A DNA stretch of 64,000 nt from contig NZ_BAABLD010000002.1 of NCBI RefSeq assembly GCF_039544165.1, forward strand, positions 1-64,000, given 5' to 3'. Shown in pieces: positions 15,429 through 24,237 of this stretch. The first letter of the stretch is position 1. Every line of letters begins with the position of its first letter. Under the pieces are notes generated by a model. That model made no database searches. It saw only the letters and a list, made by a program, of their open reading frames with translations, and was not told where the DNA came from. This DNA is from Viridibacterium curvum. Its GTDB lineage: Bacteria > Pseudomonadota > Gammaproteobacteria > Burkholderiales > Rhodocyclaceae. The position numbers were made by a program, and so were the translations under genes.

Positions 15429-15932
15429 ATGCTGGGAGCCATTGACAGCGGGGCCGCGCAACCGATTCAGGCTGCAGGCCACTCGGGGGAATACCTGACC
15501 TTCACGCTGGGGCAGGAAGAATACGCCATCGACATTCTCAAGGTTCAGGAGATCCGTGGGTATGACTCGGTAACCCGCATCGCCGGTGCGCCAGCATTCA
15601 TCAAGGGTGTCATCAACTTGCGCGGCACCATCGTTCCCATCATTGACCTGCGCATCAAGATCGGCGTGGGCGATGCGGACTACAACGCCTTTACCGTGGT
15701 GATCATCATGCACGTTGGGGGTCGGGTTGTTGGCGCGGTGGTTGACGGCGTTTCGGATGTCATGGCCCTCGCCAGTGACGGCATCAAGCCGGCCCCGGAG
15801 TTCTCTTCCTCTGTGGGTGCCGAATACATTGCCGGTCTTGCCTCGGTGGGTGAGCGCATGCTGATCGTGCTGGATATCGAAAGAATGATGATGTCCTCAG
15901 ACATGTGCCTTATTGACAGCGTCATTCACTGA
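15429..15932 (+). CDS. cheW: Chemotaxis coupling protein CheW
   Basis: 167 residues, start preceded by AAGGGGGGAAAA. The SH3-like CheW fold is clear: YLTFTLGQEEYAIDILKVQEIRGYDSV, FIKGVINLRGTIVPIIDLRIKIG, VVGAVVDGVSDVM and LIVLDIERMM. CheW links receptors to CheA in the polar array. The N-terminal 20 residues are a short tail. The first receptor gene follows after 11 bp. This is the only plain CheW in the window; two CheV proteins with CheW domains are encoded downstream. Confidence 0.95.
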   Translation: MLGAIDSGAAQPIQAAGHSGEYLTFTLGQEEYAIDILKVQEIRGYDSVTRIAGAPAFIKGVINLRGTIVPIIDLRIKIGVGDADYNAFTVVIIMHVGGRVVGAVVDGVSDVMALASDGIKPAPEFSSSVGAEYIAGLASVGERMLIVLDIERMMMSSDMCLIDSVIH

Positions 15933-15943
15933 GCGGAGCTGAA

Positions 15944-18652
15944 ATGGACGTCCTGATCGCACCGCTAACGCGGTTCATGAACAAGCTGGGCATTGAACGA
16001 AAGCTTCTGGCCACCGTAGTGGTGATGTTTGCAGCAGCAGCAGCGGTTTCTGTACTTCTCGTCAAACGCATAAACAACGACGTTGCCTTTACCGCCCGCG
16101 AAGAGCTGATGACGCCTGTCTACAGACCCGCGCGTCTGCTGGTCCAGGCCATGCAGGAGCACAGGGGCGTGATGCAAGCCGTGATAAGCGGTAACACCAA
16201 CATGACCTCGCGCCTGCCGGATATTGAATCGCGTGCTCGCGCTGCCAGTGCTGAGGTGAGCAAGGCGGTGTTGAGTCTGGAGGGCGGCACTGCGCTGACT
16301 GACTGGCAACGTATAGCGAAGACTGCGGAAGCAGTGTTGTCGCAACGCGGTGCGACAGCGGCTGACAGCTTCGCTGCCCACACTGATCTGGTGGGGGCAG
16401 CGATCAACTTCATCGTCAAGGTGGCAGATGAAACAAACGCGACCCTCGATCCCGAGATCGTCAGCTACGCGTTGATGGATACGTTCGTGACCTCCTTGCC
16501 AGCGAATGCAGAACGTATGGGACGGGTACGTGCAAAGGCAACCTTGCTGGCGACGACAAAGCAGGCGCGCGAGGCAGATCTTTCGGCCTTGCGCGTCAAT
16601 CATGAAGTTGCGCTGATTACTCAGGCCCAGGCCAAGTCGATGCTTGCCAAGGCAATCGCGGCAGCGCCTTCATTGAATGCCAGGTTCGAAACGGTCATCC
16701 AGACCTATTTGTCCGCAACCAAAGACTTTGACGAGGCACTGAAGACCCAGGTCCTGGGCGAGCGAATCACGGCAGAACCTGCGGAGATTTTTGGCAAGGC
16801 GACCAAGGCAATCGATGCTGCGTATGCGTTGGCGGATCTTGCGGCGAATGAGTTCGATTCGCAGATCGAGACTCGTCTGCGGTATCTGAAGGCGGAGCGA
16901 AACCTGGTGTTCGCCGTCTTGGGGGTTTCGACGCTGTTGGCGCTTTTGTGTTTCATCGCGGTACGCAGGGGCGTACGGCGTTCCGTCGATGTACTGACGC
17001 GAGCCTGTTCGCGTCTTGCTTCTGGCGAAATGGACGTTGACTTGAGGATGGAGTCTCGTGACGAGTTCTCTGCCATTGCCAGAGACGTAAGCGAGGTCGT
17101 GAAAGCTTTGCGGACCATCGTCTTGCAGCAGAAGCGCATCTGCGATGAGCACGAATCGGGAAACATCAGTTATCGCATCGACCCGGCGGGCATGCTCGGG
17201 GCTTACGCCGAGATGGCTCGTGGAACAAACGCTCTGGCGCAAGGCCATATCGACACCAAGATGAAGTTTGTCGAAGTGCTCAAGCAATATGCCGACGGCA
17301 ACTTCGCTGCCGATATGCCCGAGTTGCCGGGTCAGAAGATGGTTATTACCAATGCAGCGCGAGATATCAAGCGCAAGCTGCTTGGGGTGAGTAACGAGAT
17401 CGGTCGCCTGGCTGACGCTGCGGCGCGTGGTGACTTTTCGCAGCGCGGTGACGAGACAGCCTTTGCGAACGGATATCGCGACATGGTGGTGAGTCTGAAC
17501 CGCCTGACACAAGTGGCTTCGAATGGATTGACCGACGTGATGCGCGTCGTGAAGGCCATGGCGGCGGGCGACCTGACCCAGCACATCCATGCTGACTACG
17601 AGGGGATGTTTGCCGAGCTCAAGCAGGATGTGAATGCCACAGTCGAGCGTTTGCGTGAGGTCGTGCAACAGATCGAGACGGCGACACATGCGGTCAACAC
17701 GGCTGCGCAGGAGATTGCCAGTGGCAACGCTGACTTGTCGTCGCGAACCGAGGAACAGGCAAGCAGCCTGGAGGAAACCGCTGCGAGCATGGAAGAGTTG
17801 AACTCCACGGTAAAGCAGAACGCCGAGAGTGCCATGCGTGCCGAAGAACTGACGACAGCTTCGAACGATGTGGCTGTCAAGGGGGGGGAGATGGTGCAGC
17901 GTGTGGTGGAAACCATGAGCGCAATCCAGGCCTCCAGCCAGAAAATGGCGGACATCATCGGCGTCATCGACTCGATTGCCTTCCAGACCAACATCCTTGC
18001 CCTCAATGCAGCTGTCGAGGCGGCGCGGGCGGGTGATCAGGGGCGGGGCTTTGCGGTGGTGGCGAGTGAAGTTCGCAATCTTGCACAGCGCAGTTCCCAG
18101 GCCGCACGGGAGATCAAGACCCTGATCGACAATAGCGTGGAGACTGTCACTACCGGTAGCCAACTGGTTGCCGAGGCGGGCGACACGATGAGCAGCCTCG
18201 TGAGCAGTGTGCAGGATGTGTCCGGTCTGGTCAGCGAGATCGCAGCCGCCAGTCGCGAGCAGGCAGAGGGCATCGCACAGGTCAGCAATGCCGTTACGCA
18301 GATGGATGAAGTGACGCAACAGAACGCTGCATTGGTCGAGCAAGCGGCGGCGGCGGCGGAGAGTCTTGAAGATCAGGCTCGCCAGCTGAATGTAGCAGTG
18401 GCGCAGTTCAAGCTTGGTAACACCACAATCAGGACAGGCGTGGTGCGCGAATCGGTGAAGCCTGCGGCCGCTGCAGTACCCAAAGCTGTCCGTGCGGACA
18501 AGCCGGCGGTTGTGGCGCCTGATGCCGCTCGACCTGCCAAGCTCGACAGGGCATCGAAGCCAAGGGCTGCTGCGCTATCCCGCCCGGTCGGGAATGGCAA
18601 GGCAAAGGCGTCCGCTGCAGCTTCCGGACACGATGAGTGGACAGAGTTTTGA
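15944..18652 (+). CDS. Methyl-accepting chemotaxis protein with C-terminal EWTEF tether
   Basis: 902 residues. A membrane helix at about 20-40 and a second near 320-340 bracket a helical periplasmic sensor. Several HAMP-like segments follow (RRSVDVLTRACSRLASGEMD..., then VKAMAAGDLTQHI), and the signalling hairpin with tip IDSIAFQTNILALNAAVEAARAG lies near residue 690. Methylation helices carry EEQASSLEETAASMEEL. An Ala/Lys/Pro linker leads to the final residues DEWTEF, which fit the W-x-x-F pentapeptide that tethers CheR and CheB in enteric receptors. It lies between cheW and the PAS receptor. Its ligand is unknown. Confidence 0.92.
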   Translation: MDVLIAPLTRFMNKLGIERKLLATVVVMFAAAAAVSVLLVKRINNDVAFTAREELMTPVYRPARLLVQAMQEHRGVMQAVISGNTNMTSRLPDIESRARAASAEVSKAVLSLEGGTALTDWQRIAKTAEAVLSQRGATAADSFAAHTDLVGAAINFIVKVADETNATLDPEIVSYALMDTFVTSLPANAERMGRVRAKATLLATTKQAREADLSALRVNHEVALITQAQAKSMLAKAIAAAPSLNARFETVIQTYLSATKDFDEALKTQVLGERITAEPAEIFGKATKAIDAAYALADLAANEFDSQIETRLRYLKAERNLVFAVLGVSTLLALLCFIAVRRGVRRSVDVLTRACSRLASGEMDVDLRMESRDEFSAIARDVSEVVKALRTIVLQQKRICDEHESGNISYRIDPAGMLGAYAEMARGTNALAQGHIDTKMKFVEVLKQYADGNFAADMPELPGQKMVITNAARDIKRKLLGVSNEIGRLADAAARGDFSQRGDETAFANGYRDMVVSLNRLTQVASNGLTDVMRVVKAMAAGDLTQHIHADYEGMFAELKQDVNATVERLREVVQQIETATHAVNTAAQEIASGNADLSSRTEEQASSLEETAASMEELNSTVKQNAESAMRAEELTTASNDVAVKGGEMVQRVVETMSAIQASSQKMADIIGVIDSIAFQTNILALNAAVEAARAGDQGRGFAVVASEVRNLAQRSSQAAREIKTLIDNSVETVTTGSQLVAEAGDTMSSLVSSVQDVSGLVSEIAAASREQAEGIAQVSNAVTQMDEVTQQNAALVEQAAAAAESLEDQARQLNVAVAQFKLGNTTIRTGVVRESVKPAAAAVPKAVRADKPAVVAPDAARPAKLDRASKPRAAALSRPVGNGKAKASAAASGHDEWTEF

Positions 18653-18709
18653 CGATTTTTCAGTAGTCTCCGAACTGGTTGATGGCTTCACCTGAAGCGG
18701 GAGGATCCC

Positions 18710-20938
18710 ATGCGTATCAACATGCCTGTGACGAATCACGAGTTGCCCCTCGGGCAGGACACGATGATCGTGTCCAAGACCGATACGAAGGGTCGCATCA
18801 CCTACGTAAACCGCGACTTCATCGACATCAGTGGCTTCACCGAGACTGAACTGATCGGGGCGCCACACAACATTGTGCGCCACCCGGACATGCCGCCCGA
18901 GGCCTTTGCTGACCTCTGGCGCTCCTTGAGTGAGGGTCTGCCCTGGATCGGCATGGTCAAGAATCGCTGCAAGAACGGCGACCATTACTGGGTGGAGGCG
19001 CATGCTGCGCCGATGTTCGAGAACGGCGTCGTAACCGGCTACATCTCGGTCCGTCGCACGCCGACGCGAGCGCAGGTCGAGTCGGCCGAGCAGGCCTATC
19101 GTGAATTCCGCGAGGGGCGTGCGAAGGGCCTGTGTGTGCGTCGAGGGCGGGTGATTTCGAAGAACAAGGCGAGGATCGAAGATCTTGCTGATCGCTTCAG
19201 CATGCAGGTACGCGCACTGATGGTGTACGGAGTGATGGCCGCGATGATGCTTGTTGCGGTGTGGCTGGGGCTGGATAAGGCCGAGGGTGGCGAGCGCACT
19301 GCGCTGATCGGTCTGGGGGGCGCCGGCCTGGCCCTCGGCGGCTTGATGAGTTGGTGGTTCTCACGCTATGTGGTGGTTCCGTTACAGCAGGTGACGACGG
19401 TAGCGCGCGCTGTGGTGATGGGCAACTACACCAGTCGCATGGAAATTACGCGCAACGATGAAGTCGGGCGAGTCTTCCATGCCCTCGAAGCGATGCAGAG
19501 CCGGTTGGGCTTCGATCTGGCCGAATCGCGCCGCGCAGCCGAGGAAACGCAGCGCATCAAGATCGGTCTGGACAACGTGGCGACCAACGTGATGATTGCC
19601 GACCGTGACTACAACATCATCTACATGAACCGCGCCATCGTGCAGATGCTGTCTGCTGCCGAAGCGGACATCAGGCGCGATTTGCCCGCCTTCAATGTGG
19701 CAACGCTGATGGGGAGCAACATCGACGTCTTCCACAAGAATCCGGCGCACCAGCGTGGCATGCTGGCCGGTTTGAAGAGTACGCACAATGCCACCGTCAA
19801 GCTGGGTGGTCGCACTTTCTCGTTGGGTGTGACGCCGGTATTCACCGACAAGGGGGATCGCATCGGCACCGCTGTGGAGTGGGTCGATCGCACGGATGAA
19901 GTGGCGGCCGAGGAAGAGGTTGCGGGTCTCATTGAGGCCGCTGGCAATGGTGACTTCACCCGTCAGTTGTCGGTGGTCGGCAAGAGCGGCTTCTTCAAGA
20001 CTTTGGCTGAAGGCCTGAATCGTTTGACCGGAGCGGTGTCCGCGGGGCTCGCAGATGTCGCAAGCGTACTCAAGGCAATAGCCCAGGGCGACCTGACGCG
20101 GCAGATCACGGCGGATTACCGGGGCACGCTCGGCCAGATCAAGGCGGATACGAATGCGACAGTCGAGCAGTTGCGTGAGGTTGTAGGCGGCATCCAGCAT
20201 GCTGTTGAGGCCGTGAGCACGGCATCGGGCGAAATTGCCAGTGGCAACGCGGATCTGTCTTCGCGTACAGAAGAGCAAGCCAGCAGCCTGGAAGAGACGG
20301 CGTCGTCGATGGAAGAGCTGAACGCGACGGTCAAACAGAATGCAGGCAATGCGGTCGAAGCGCAGCGCCTTGCGGAGGCATCGAACGAGGTTGCACGTCA
20401 GGGCGGCGAAATGGTGCGCGAAGTCGTGACGACCATGGCCGAGATCCAGCAGTCGAGCAAAAAGATTGCGGACATCATCAGTGTGATCGACTCGATTGCT
20501 TTCCAGACCAACATTCTTGCGCTCAACGCTGCGGTGGAGGCCGCACGCGCAGGCGAGCAGGGACGCGGCTTTGCTGTGGTGGCCAGCGAGGTGCGCAATC
20601 TCGCTCAGCGCAGTGCGCAAGCTGCACGCGAGATCAAGGGCTTGATCGCTGATTCGGTAGCCCGGGTGGATGGAGGCGTTCAGCTCGTTGAGCAGGCTGG
20701 CGGCACCATCGGCAGCCTGGTCGAGCGTTTCCAGTCTCTGTCGGCACTCGTCACTGAAATCGCCCAAAGCAGCAAGGAGCAGGCTTCGGGCATCGAGCAG
20801 GTAACGCAGGCGGTTGCGCAGATGGAGTCGGTGACGCAACAGAACGCGGCGCTGGTTGAAGAGGCTGCAGCGGCGGCAGAAAGCCTGTCTGACCAGGCGC
20901 GTACGCTGCGCGACGCGAGCTCGATCTTCACGCTTTGA
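18710..20938 (+). CDS. PAS-containing methyl-accepting chemotaxis protein (Aer-like)
   Basis: 742 residues. The N-terminal PAS domain (about 20-120; TDTKGRITYVNRDFIDISGF, NIVRHPDMP, PWIGMVKNRCKNGDHYWVEA) is strongly Aer-like and may bind FAD. Two hydrophobic helices (about 165-190 and 200-222) are followed by HAMP (VVPLQQVTTVARAVVMGNY). A second PAS (about 285-395; ATNVMIADRDYNIIYMNRAI) precedes the methyl-accepting hairpin (IDSIAFQTNILALNAAVEAARAG). It probably senses redox or energy state from the cytoplasmic side. It ends SSIFTL without a CheR tether. Order: PAS, TM, HAMP, PAS, signalling. Confidence 0.92.
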   Translation: MRINMPVTNHELPLGQDTMIVSKTDTKGRITYVNRDFIDISGFTETELIGAPHNIVRHPDMPPEAFADLWRSLSEGLPWIGMVKNRCKNGDHYWVEAHAAPMFENGVVTGYISVRRTPTRAQVESAEQAYREFREGRAKGLCVRRGRVISKNKARIEDLADRFSMQVRALMVYGVMAAMMLVAVWLGLDKAEGGERTALIGLGGAGLALGGLMSWWFSRYVVVPLQQVTTVARAVVMGNYTSRMEITRNDEVGRVFHALEAMQSRLGFDLAESRRAAEETQRIKIGLDNVATNVMIADRDYNIIYMNRAIVQMLSAAEADIRRDLPAFNVATLMGSNIDVFHKNPAHQRGMLAGLKSTHNATVKLGGRTFSLGVTPVFTDKGDRIGTAVEWVDRTDEVAAEEEVAGLIEAAGNGDFTRQLSVVGKSGFFKTLAEGLNRLTGAVSAGLADVASVLKAIAQGDLTRQITADYRGTLGQIKADTNATVEQLREVVGGIQHAVEAVSTASGEIASGNADLSSRTEEQASSLEETASSMEELNATVKQNAGNAVEAQRLAEASNEVARQGGEMVREVVTTMAEIQQSSKKIADIISVIDSIAFQTNILALNAAVEAARAGEQGRGFAVVASEVRNLAQRSAQAAREIKGLIADSVARVDGGVQLVEQAGGTIGSLVERFQSLSALVTEIAQSSKEQASGIEQVTQAVAQMESVTQQNAALVEEAAAAAESLSDQARTLRDASSIFTL

Positions 20939-20988
20939 GCGAGCGCGCCAAACCACATTATTGATTCAACATCTGGAGGGATCTGCAC

Positions 20989-21963
20989 GTGGTTCAACCA
21001 CTCAAGCCATCATTGGCCAGCGCACCGGAGAGCCATACCCGCAGTGCAGGCCTTACGGGAATGTCCGGTCTGGATGCTGCCCGCAAGTTGCGCGAAAGCC
21101 TGGAGACGCGTCCTGCAACGTCTGACATCGGTACGCGAGAGTTCACCTACACGGCTGCCGACTTCGAACGCGTACGCAAGCTGATCTATCAACGCGCGGG
21201 CATCTCTCTGTCTCCAGTGAAGCAGGACATGGTCTACAGCCGTCTTGCCCGTCGCCTGCGTGCCAAGGGTCTCAAACGCTTCGTCGATTACCTTGACCAG
21301 TTGGAGAGCGGGCACGACGCAGCCGAGTGGGAAGCATTCGTCAATGCGCTGACGACCAACCTGACGTCCTTTTTCCGCGAGGCTCATCACTTCGAAATTC
21401 TCGGCGAACATCTGCGCAAGATTTCCGATCGCCGGCCGATCCGCATCTGGTGCAGCGCGGCTTCGACGGGCGAAGAGCCCTACACGCTGGCCATTACGGC
21501 CTGCGAGGCGTTCGGCAGCATGACGCCGCCAGTGCAGATCATCGCTTCCGATCTGGATACTAACGTGCTTGCGCATGGCGAGCGTGGCGTCTACACAGAG
21601 GACCGTGTGGAACGCATGGAGAAAGCGCGCCTGCAGAAATTTTTCCTGCGTGGCACGGGTGCGCAGGATGGGCATGTGCGCGTGCGGCCTGAGCTGCAGA
21701 AGCTCATCACTTTCATGCGCGTCAACCTGCTCGACAACCGTTGGCCCTTGCAGGGACAGTTCGACGTGATCTTCTGTCGCAATGTGATGATTTACTTCGA
21801 TAAGCCAACCCAACACGCCATTCTCGAGAAGTTCTTGCCGTTGCTGCGTGATGATGGCCTGCTGTTCGCCGGGCACTCCGAGAACTTCATGCACGCGGCA
21901 AAGCTGTTCCGCTCATTGGGAAGAACCGTGTATGCGAAAGCAGGTACTGGCGCTCGCCCCTGA
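20989..21963 (+). CDS. cheR: Chemoreceptor methyltransferase CheR
   Basis: 324 residues from a GTG with GGAGG upstream. After a 40-residue tail, the N-terminal helical domain (FTYTAADFERVRKLIYQRAGISL) and the SAM-binding domain (IRIWCSAASTGEEPYTLAI, IIASDLDTNVL, DVIFCRNVMIYF) are intact. It methylates receptor glutamates using SAM. The extended N-terminus is longer than in enteric CheR. The 3' end overlaps the cheD start by 32 bp in another frame, implying tight coupling. The EWTEF receptor upstream is a plausible docking partner. Confidence 0.95.
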   Translation: MVQPLKPSLASAPESHTRSAGLTGMSGLDAARKLRESLETRPATSDIGTREFTYTAADFERVRKLIYQRAGISLSPVKQDMVYSRLARRLRAKGLKRFVDYLDQLESGHDAAEWEAFVNALTTNLTSFFREAHHFEILGEHLRKISDRRPIRIWCSAASTGEEPYTLAITACEAFGSMTPPVQIIASDLDTNVLAHGERGVYTEDRVERMEKARLQKFFLRGTGAQDGHVRVRPELQKLITFMRVNLLDNRWPLQGQFDVIFCRNVMIYFDKPTQHAILEKFLPLLRDDGLLFAGHSENFMHAAKLFRSLGRTVYAKAGTGARP

Positions 21964-22555
21964 GGGGGGCGCTGCTAACTTCGCTACGAATCTCTACTTC
22001 GACCGGGTCTTTGGCTGCGAGACGGCCAAGATCCTGCCCGGTGAGTATTACGTGACCACCGAGAATCTCGGCATCGTGACGGTGCTGGGGTCCTGCGTTT
22101 CGGCTTGCCTGCGTGACACACGCCTCAACATTGGCGGCATGAACCACTTCATGTTGCCTGAAGGTGGCAGTTGCGGCCTCGATTCCGGTTCGGCTCGTTA
22201 TGGCACCTTCGCGATGGAGGTGTTGATCAACCACCTGCTGAAGCTAGGCGCTCGTCGCGAAAACCTCGAGGCCAAGGTATTTGGTGGCGCACGCGTCATG
22301 GATGCGCTGTCCAGCTCACAGGTTGGTGACAAGAATGCGCATTTTGTACGCGGGTTTCTCGCGTTGGAGAGGATCCGTGTTGTTGCCGACGACATGCTGG
22401 ATATCTACGCACGCAAGGTCTACTTCTTCCCCCGGACGGGCCGCGTGATGGTCAAGAAACTTGTCCAGTTACGCAATGAAACCCTGTTGCAACGCGAGCG
22501 CGAGTACGCGGCAAGTTTGCGGCAACCGATTGGTGGCGACGTGGAGCTCTTCTGA
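21932..22555 (+). CDS. cheD: Chemoreceptor glutamine deamidase CheD
   Basis: 207 residues starting MRKQVLALAPEGGA; the start lies inside the end of cheR. The catalytic triad pattern is visible: Cys in VTVLGSCVSACLRD, His in GGMNHFMLP and Thr in ARYGTFAMEVL. FGGARVMDAL follows. CheD deamidates receptor glutamines to glutamates and, in some bacteria, is regulated by CheC-CheYp. No CheC is encoded here. Order cheR-cheD-cheB is common in betaproteobacteria. Confidence 0.93.
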   Translation: MRKQVLALAPEGGAANFATNLYFDRVFGCETAKILPGEYYVTTENLGIVTVLGSCVSACLRDTRLNIGGMNHFMLPEGGSCGLDSGSARYGTFAMEVLINHLLKLGARRENLEAKVFGGARVMDALSSSQVGDKNAHFVRGFLALERIRVVADDMLDIYARKVYFFPRTGRVMVKKLVQLRNETLLQREREYAASLRQPIGGDVELF

Positions 22556-22578
22556 GGCGCGGCGCAGGAGGTGATGAA

Positions 22579-23664
22579 ATGAAGATCAAGGTGCTTGTCG
22601 TGGATGATTCGGGCCTCATGCGGGCAGTGCTCACCGAAATCATCAATAGCGCGCCTGATATGCAGGTCGTGGGGGCGTCGGCCAGCGCATCGCAGGCGCG
22701 CGAGGACATCAAGGCGCTCAATCCGGACGTGATGACCCTCGACGTCGAAATGCCGGGCATGGACGGTCTGGATTTTCTTGACAAGGTGATGCGCTTGCGA
22801 CCGATGCCGGTGGTGATGATTTCCAGCCTGACAGCGCGAGGTTCCGAAGTCACCCTCAAGGCTCTGGAGCTGGGTGCCGTGGACTTCATTTCGAAGCCAA
22901 AAGGCATGACGGCTACCGGCATCCAGGCTGCCGCCGACGAAATCTGCGAGAAGATCCGCGCGGCCTGGCAGGCGCGCCGGAGCATCGCCACAACCTACGG
23001 ATCTGCCAACGTGAGTGCCAGACAACAGAGCGCAGCGACCAGTCAGCCAGCGTCACCCGCAACAGCTTTGAGTGGGCGGGCTTTGTCCGATCGCTTCATC
23101 ATGATTGGCGCCTCGACCGGTGGCACCGAGGCAATCAAGGAGGTGCTCTCACCCTTGCCGGCGGAGATGCCCCCGATCCTGATCGTGCAGCACATGCCCG
23201 AGATGTTTACCGCCTCATTTGCCAAACGTCTCGATTCGGTCTCGCGGCTGGCGGTCAAAGAGGCCGAGGATGGAGAGCGCATTCGTTCCGGTGTCGCTTA
23301 TCTGGCACCCGGACATTCGCATCTGTATCTGCGCAAGGCGGCGGGTGGCGGTTTTGTCTGCGGCTTGTCGGACGCCAACCCGGTCAACAGGCACCGCCCT
23401 TCGGTTGACGTACTGTTCAATTCCGCCGCTGAACTGTTGGGAAGCAGGGCTTTGGGGGTGTTATTGACGGGCATGGGGAAGGATGGCGCACAGGGTATGC
23501 TTGCCATGAAGCAAGCTGGCGCCTGGACGGTTGCCCAGGATGAGAAAAGCTCGGTAGTGTGGGGAATGCCGCGCGAGGCCGCGATGATTGGGGGCGCCAG
23601 CGAAGTGGCGTCCTTGAAGGATATTCCCGGCCTTCTGACCGAAAAGTTGCGTAACATTCGCTGA
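22579..23664 (+). CDS. cheB: Chemotaxis response regulator methylesterase CheB
   Basis: 361 residues with a GGAGG ribosome site. Receiver domain about 1-125: VLVVDDSGLMRAVL and TLDVEMPGMDGLDF with Asp55. A linker of about 35 residues follows, then the methylesterase domain about 165-355 with catalytic Ser in GASTGGTEAI, His in IVQHMP and Asp in LLTGMGKDGAQGM. It removes receptor methyl groups when phosphorylated by CheA and opposes CheR. It is co-transcribed with cheR and cheD. Confidence 0.95.
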   Translation: MKIKVLVVDDSGLMRAVLTEIINSAPDMQVVGASASASQAREDIKALNPDVMTLDVEMPGMDGLDFLDKVMRLRPMPVVMISSLTARGSEVTLKALELGAVDFISKPKGMTATGIQAAADEICEKIRAAWQARRSIATTYGSANVSARQQSAATSQPASPATALSGRALSDRFIMIGASTGGTEAIKEVLSPLPAEMPPILIVQHMPEMFTASFAKRLDSVSRLAVKEAEDGERIRSGVAYLAPGHSHLYLRKAAGGGFVCGLSDANPVNRHRPSVDVLFNSAAELLGSRALGVLLTGMGKDGAQGMLAMKQAGAWTVAQDEKSSVVWGMPREAAMIGGASEVASLKDIPGLLTEKLRNIR

Positions 23665-23746
23665 CTTTGCGGCCAGCTCAGGTTGGCCTCAAGGCTGTTT
23701 GAGAAATGACGTTAACCGGGTTTACAGAAGCAAACGGAGGTTGTGC

Positions 23747-24052
23747 ATGGATACGAGTGTGACAGTGAGCGACAGCGCGGCGACCCTGCGTCTCGTGGGG
23801 CGCTTCGATTTCAAGGCGCATCGTGAATTCCGCGAGGCTGTCGAGAAGCTCCTGCAACAGTCGGGAGCTCGCGCGGTCAAGGTTGACATGGCCGAGGTGT
23901 CCTATCTCGACAGTTCTGCGCTGGGCATGCTCCTGATGTTGCGTGATAAGGCCAAGGCGGCAAGCCGCGATGTGTCGCTCGTCGGCGTGAGCGGTAGTGT
24001 TCGCCAGGTGCTGGATATCGCCAACTTCTCCAAGCTCTTCTCGATCAACTGA
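23747..24052 (+). CDS. STAS-domain protein (anti-sigma-factor antagonist type)
   Basis: 101 residues starting MDTSVTVSDSAATLRLVGRF. The STAS fold is clear: VKVDMAEVSYLDSSALGMLLMLRDKA. The Asp-Ser-Ser sequence contains the serine that is phosphorylated in SpoIIAA-like proteins. No partner kinase or phosphatase is encoded next to it. It is the last gene of the first chemotaxis unit, directly before a strong terminator. Similar STAS proteins end some pseudomonad and betaproteobacterial chemotaxis operons; the role there is not settled. Confidence 0.88.
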   Translation: MDTSVTVSDSAATLRLVGRFDFKAHREFREAVEKLLQQSGARAVKVDMAEVSYLDSSALGMLLMLRDKAKAASRDVSLVGVSGSVRQVLDIANFSKLFSIN

Positions 24053-24090
24053 TCCAGGCGATCGGCGCGCGTCGCCGGTCGGTTGCCACG

Positions 24091-24134
24091 GGGTTGCCGC
24101 AAGCTGCAGGGCTTGCGGCAACCCTTTGTATTTT
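24091..24134 (+). terminator. Strong intrinsic terminator closing the first chemotaxis unit
   Basis: Perfect 14-bp stem: GGGTTGCCGCAAGC (24091-24104) and GCTTGCGGCAACCC (24111-24124) around TGCAGG, followed by TTTGTATTTT. It lies 38 bp past the STAS gene. Confidence 0.9.
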
Positions 24135-24152
24135 CAGGCGCTGACGGCGGGC

Positions 24153-24180
24153 TCAAGTCTCCTGCCCATGAATCCGATAA
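24153..24180 (+). promoter_or_regulatory. Sigma28-like promoter of the third receptor gene
   Basis: TCAAGTCT-N12-TCCGATAA; the -10 matches the FliA GCCGATAA in seven of eight bases. It begins just after the terminator and 58 bp before the receptor start, so the receptor has its own transcription start. Confidence 0.65.
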
Positions 24181-24237
24181 CACTCGAATGAGCACCATTC
24201 CCGTTGCAGGCTTCGGGGGATTGGACAAGGGGGAGAC

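Noticed and set aside
16670..18343. Minus-strand frame of 557 codons inside the first receptor gene
   Set aside because: Antisense of a chemoreceptor; translated sequence is repetitive in His, Arg and Leu without known motifs.
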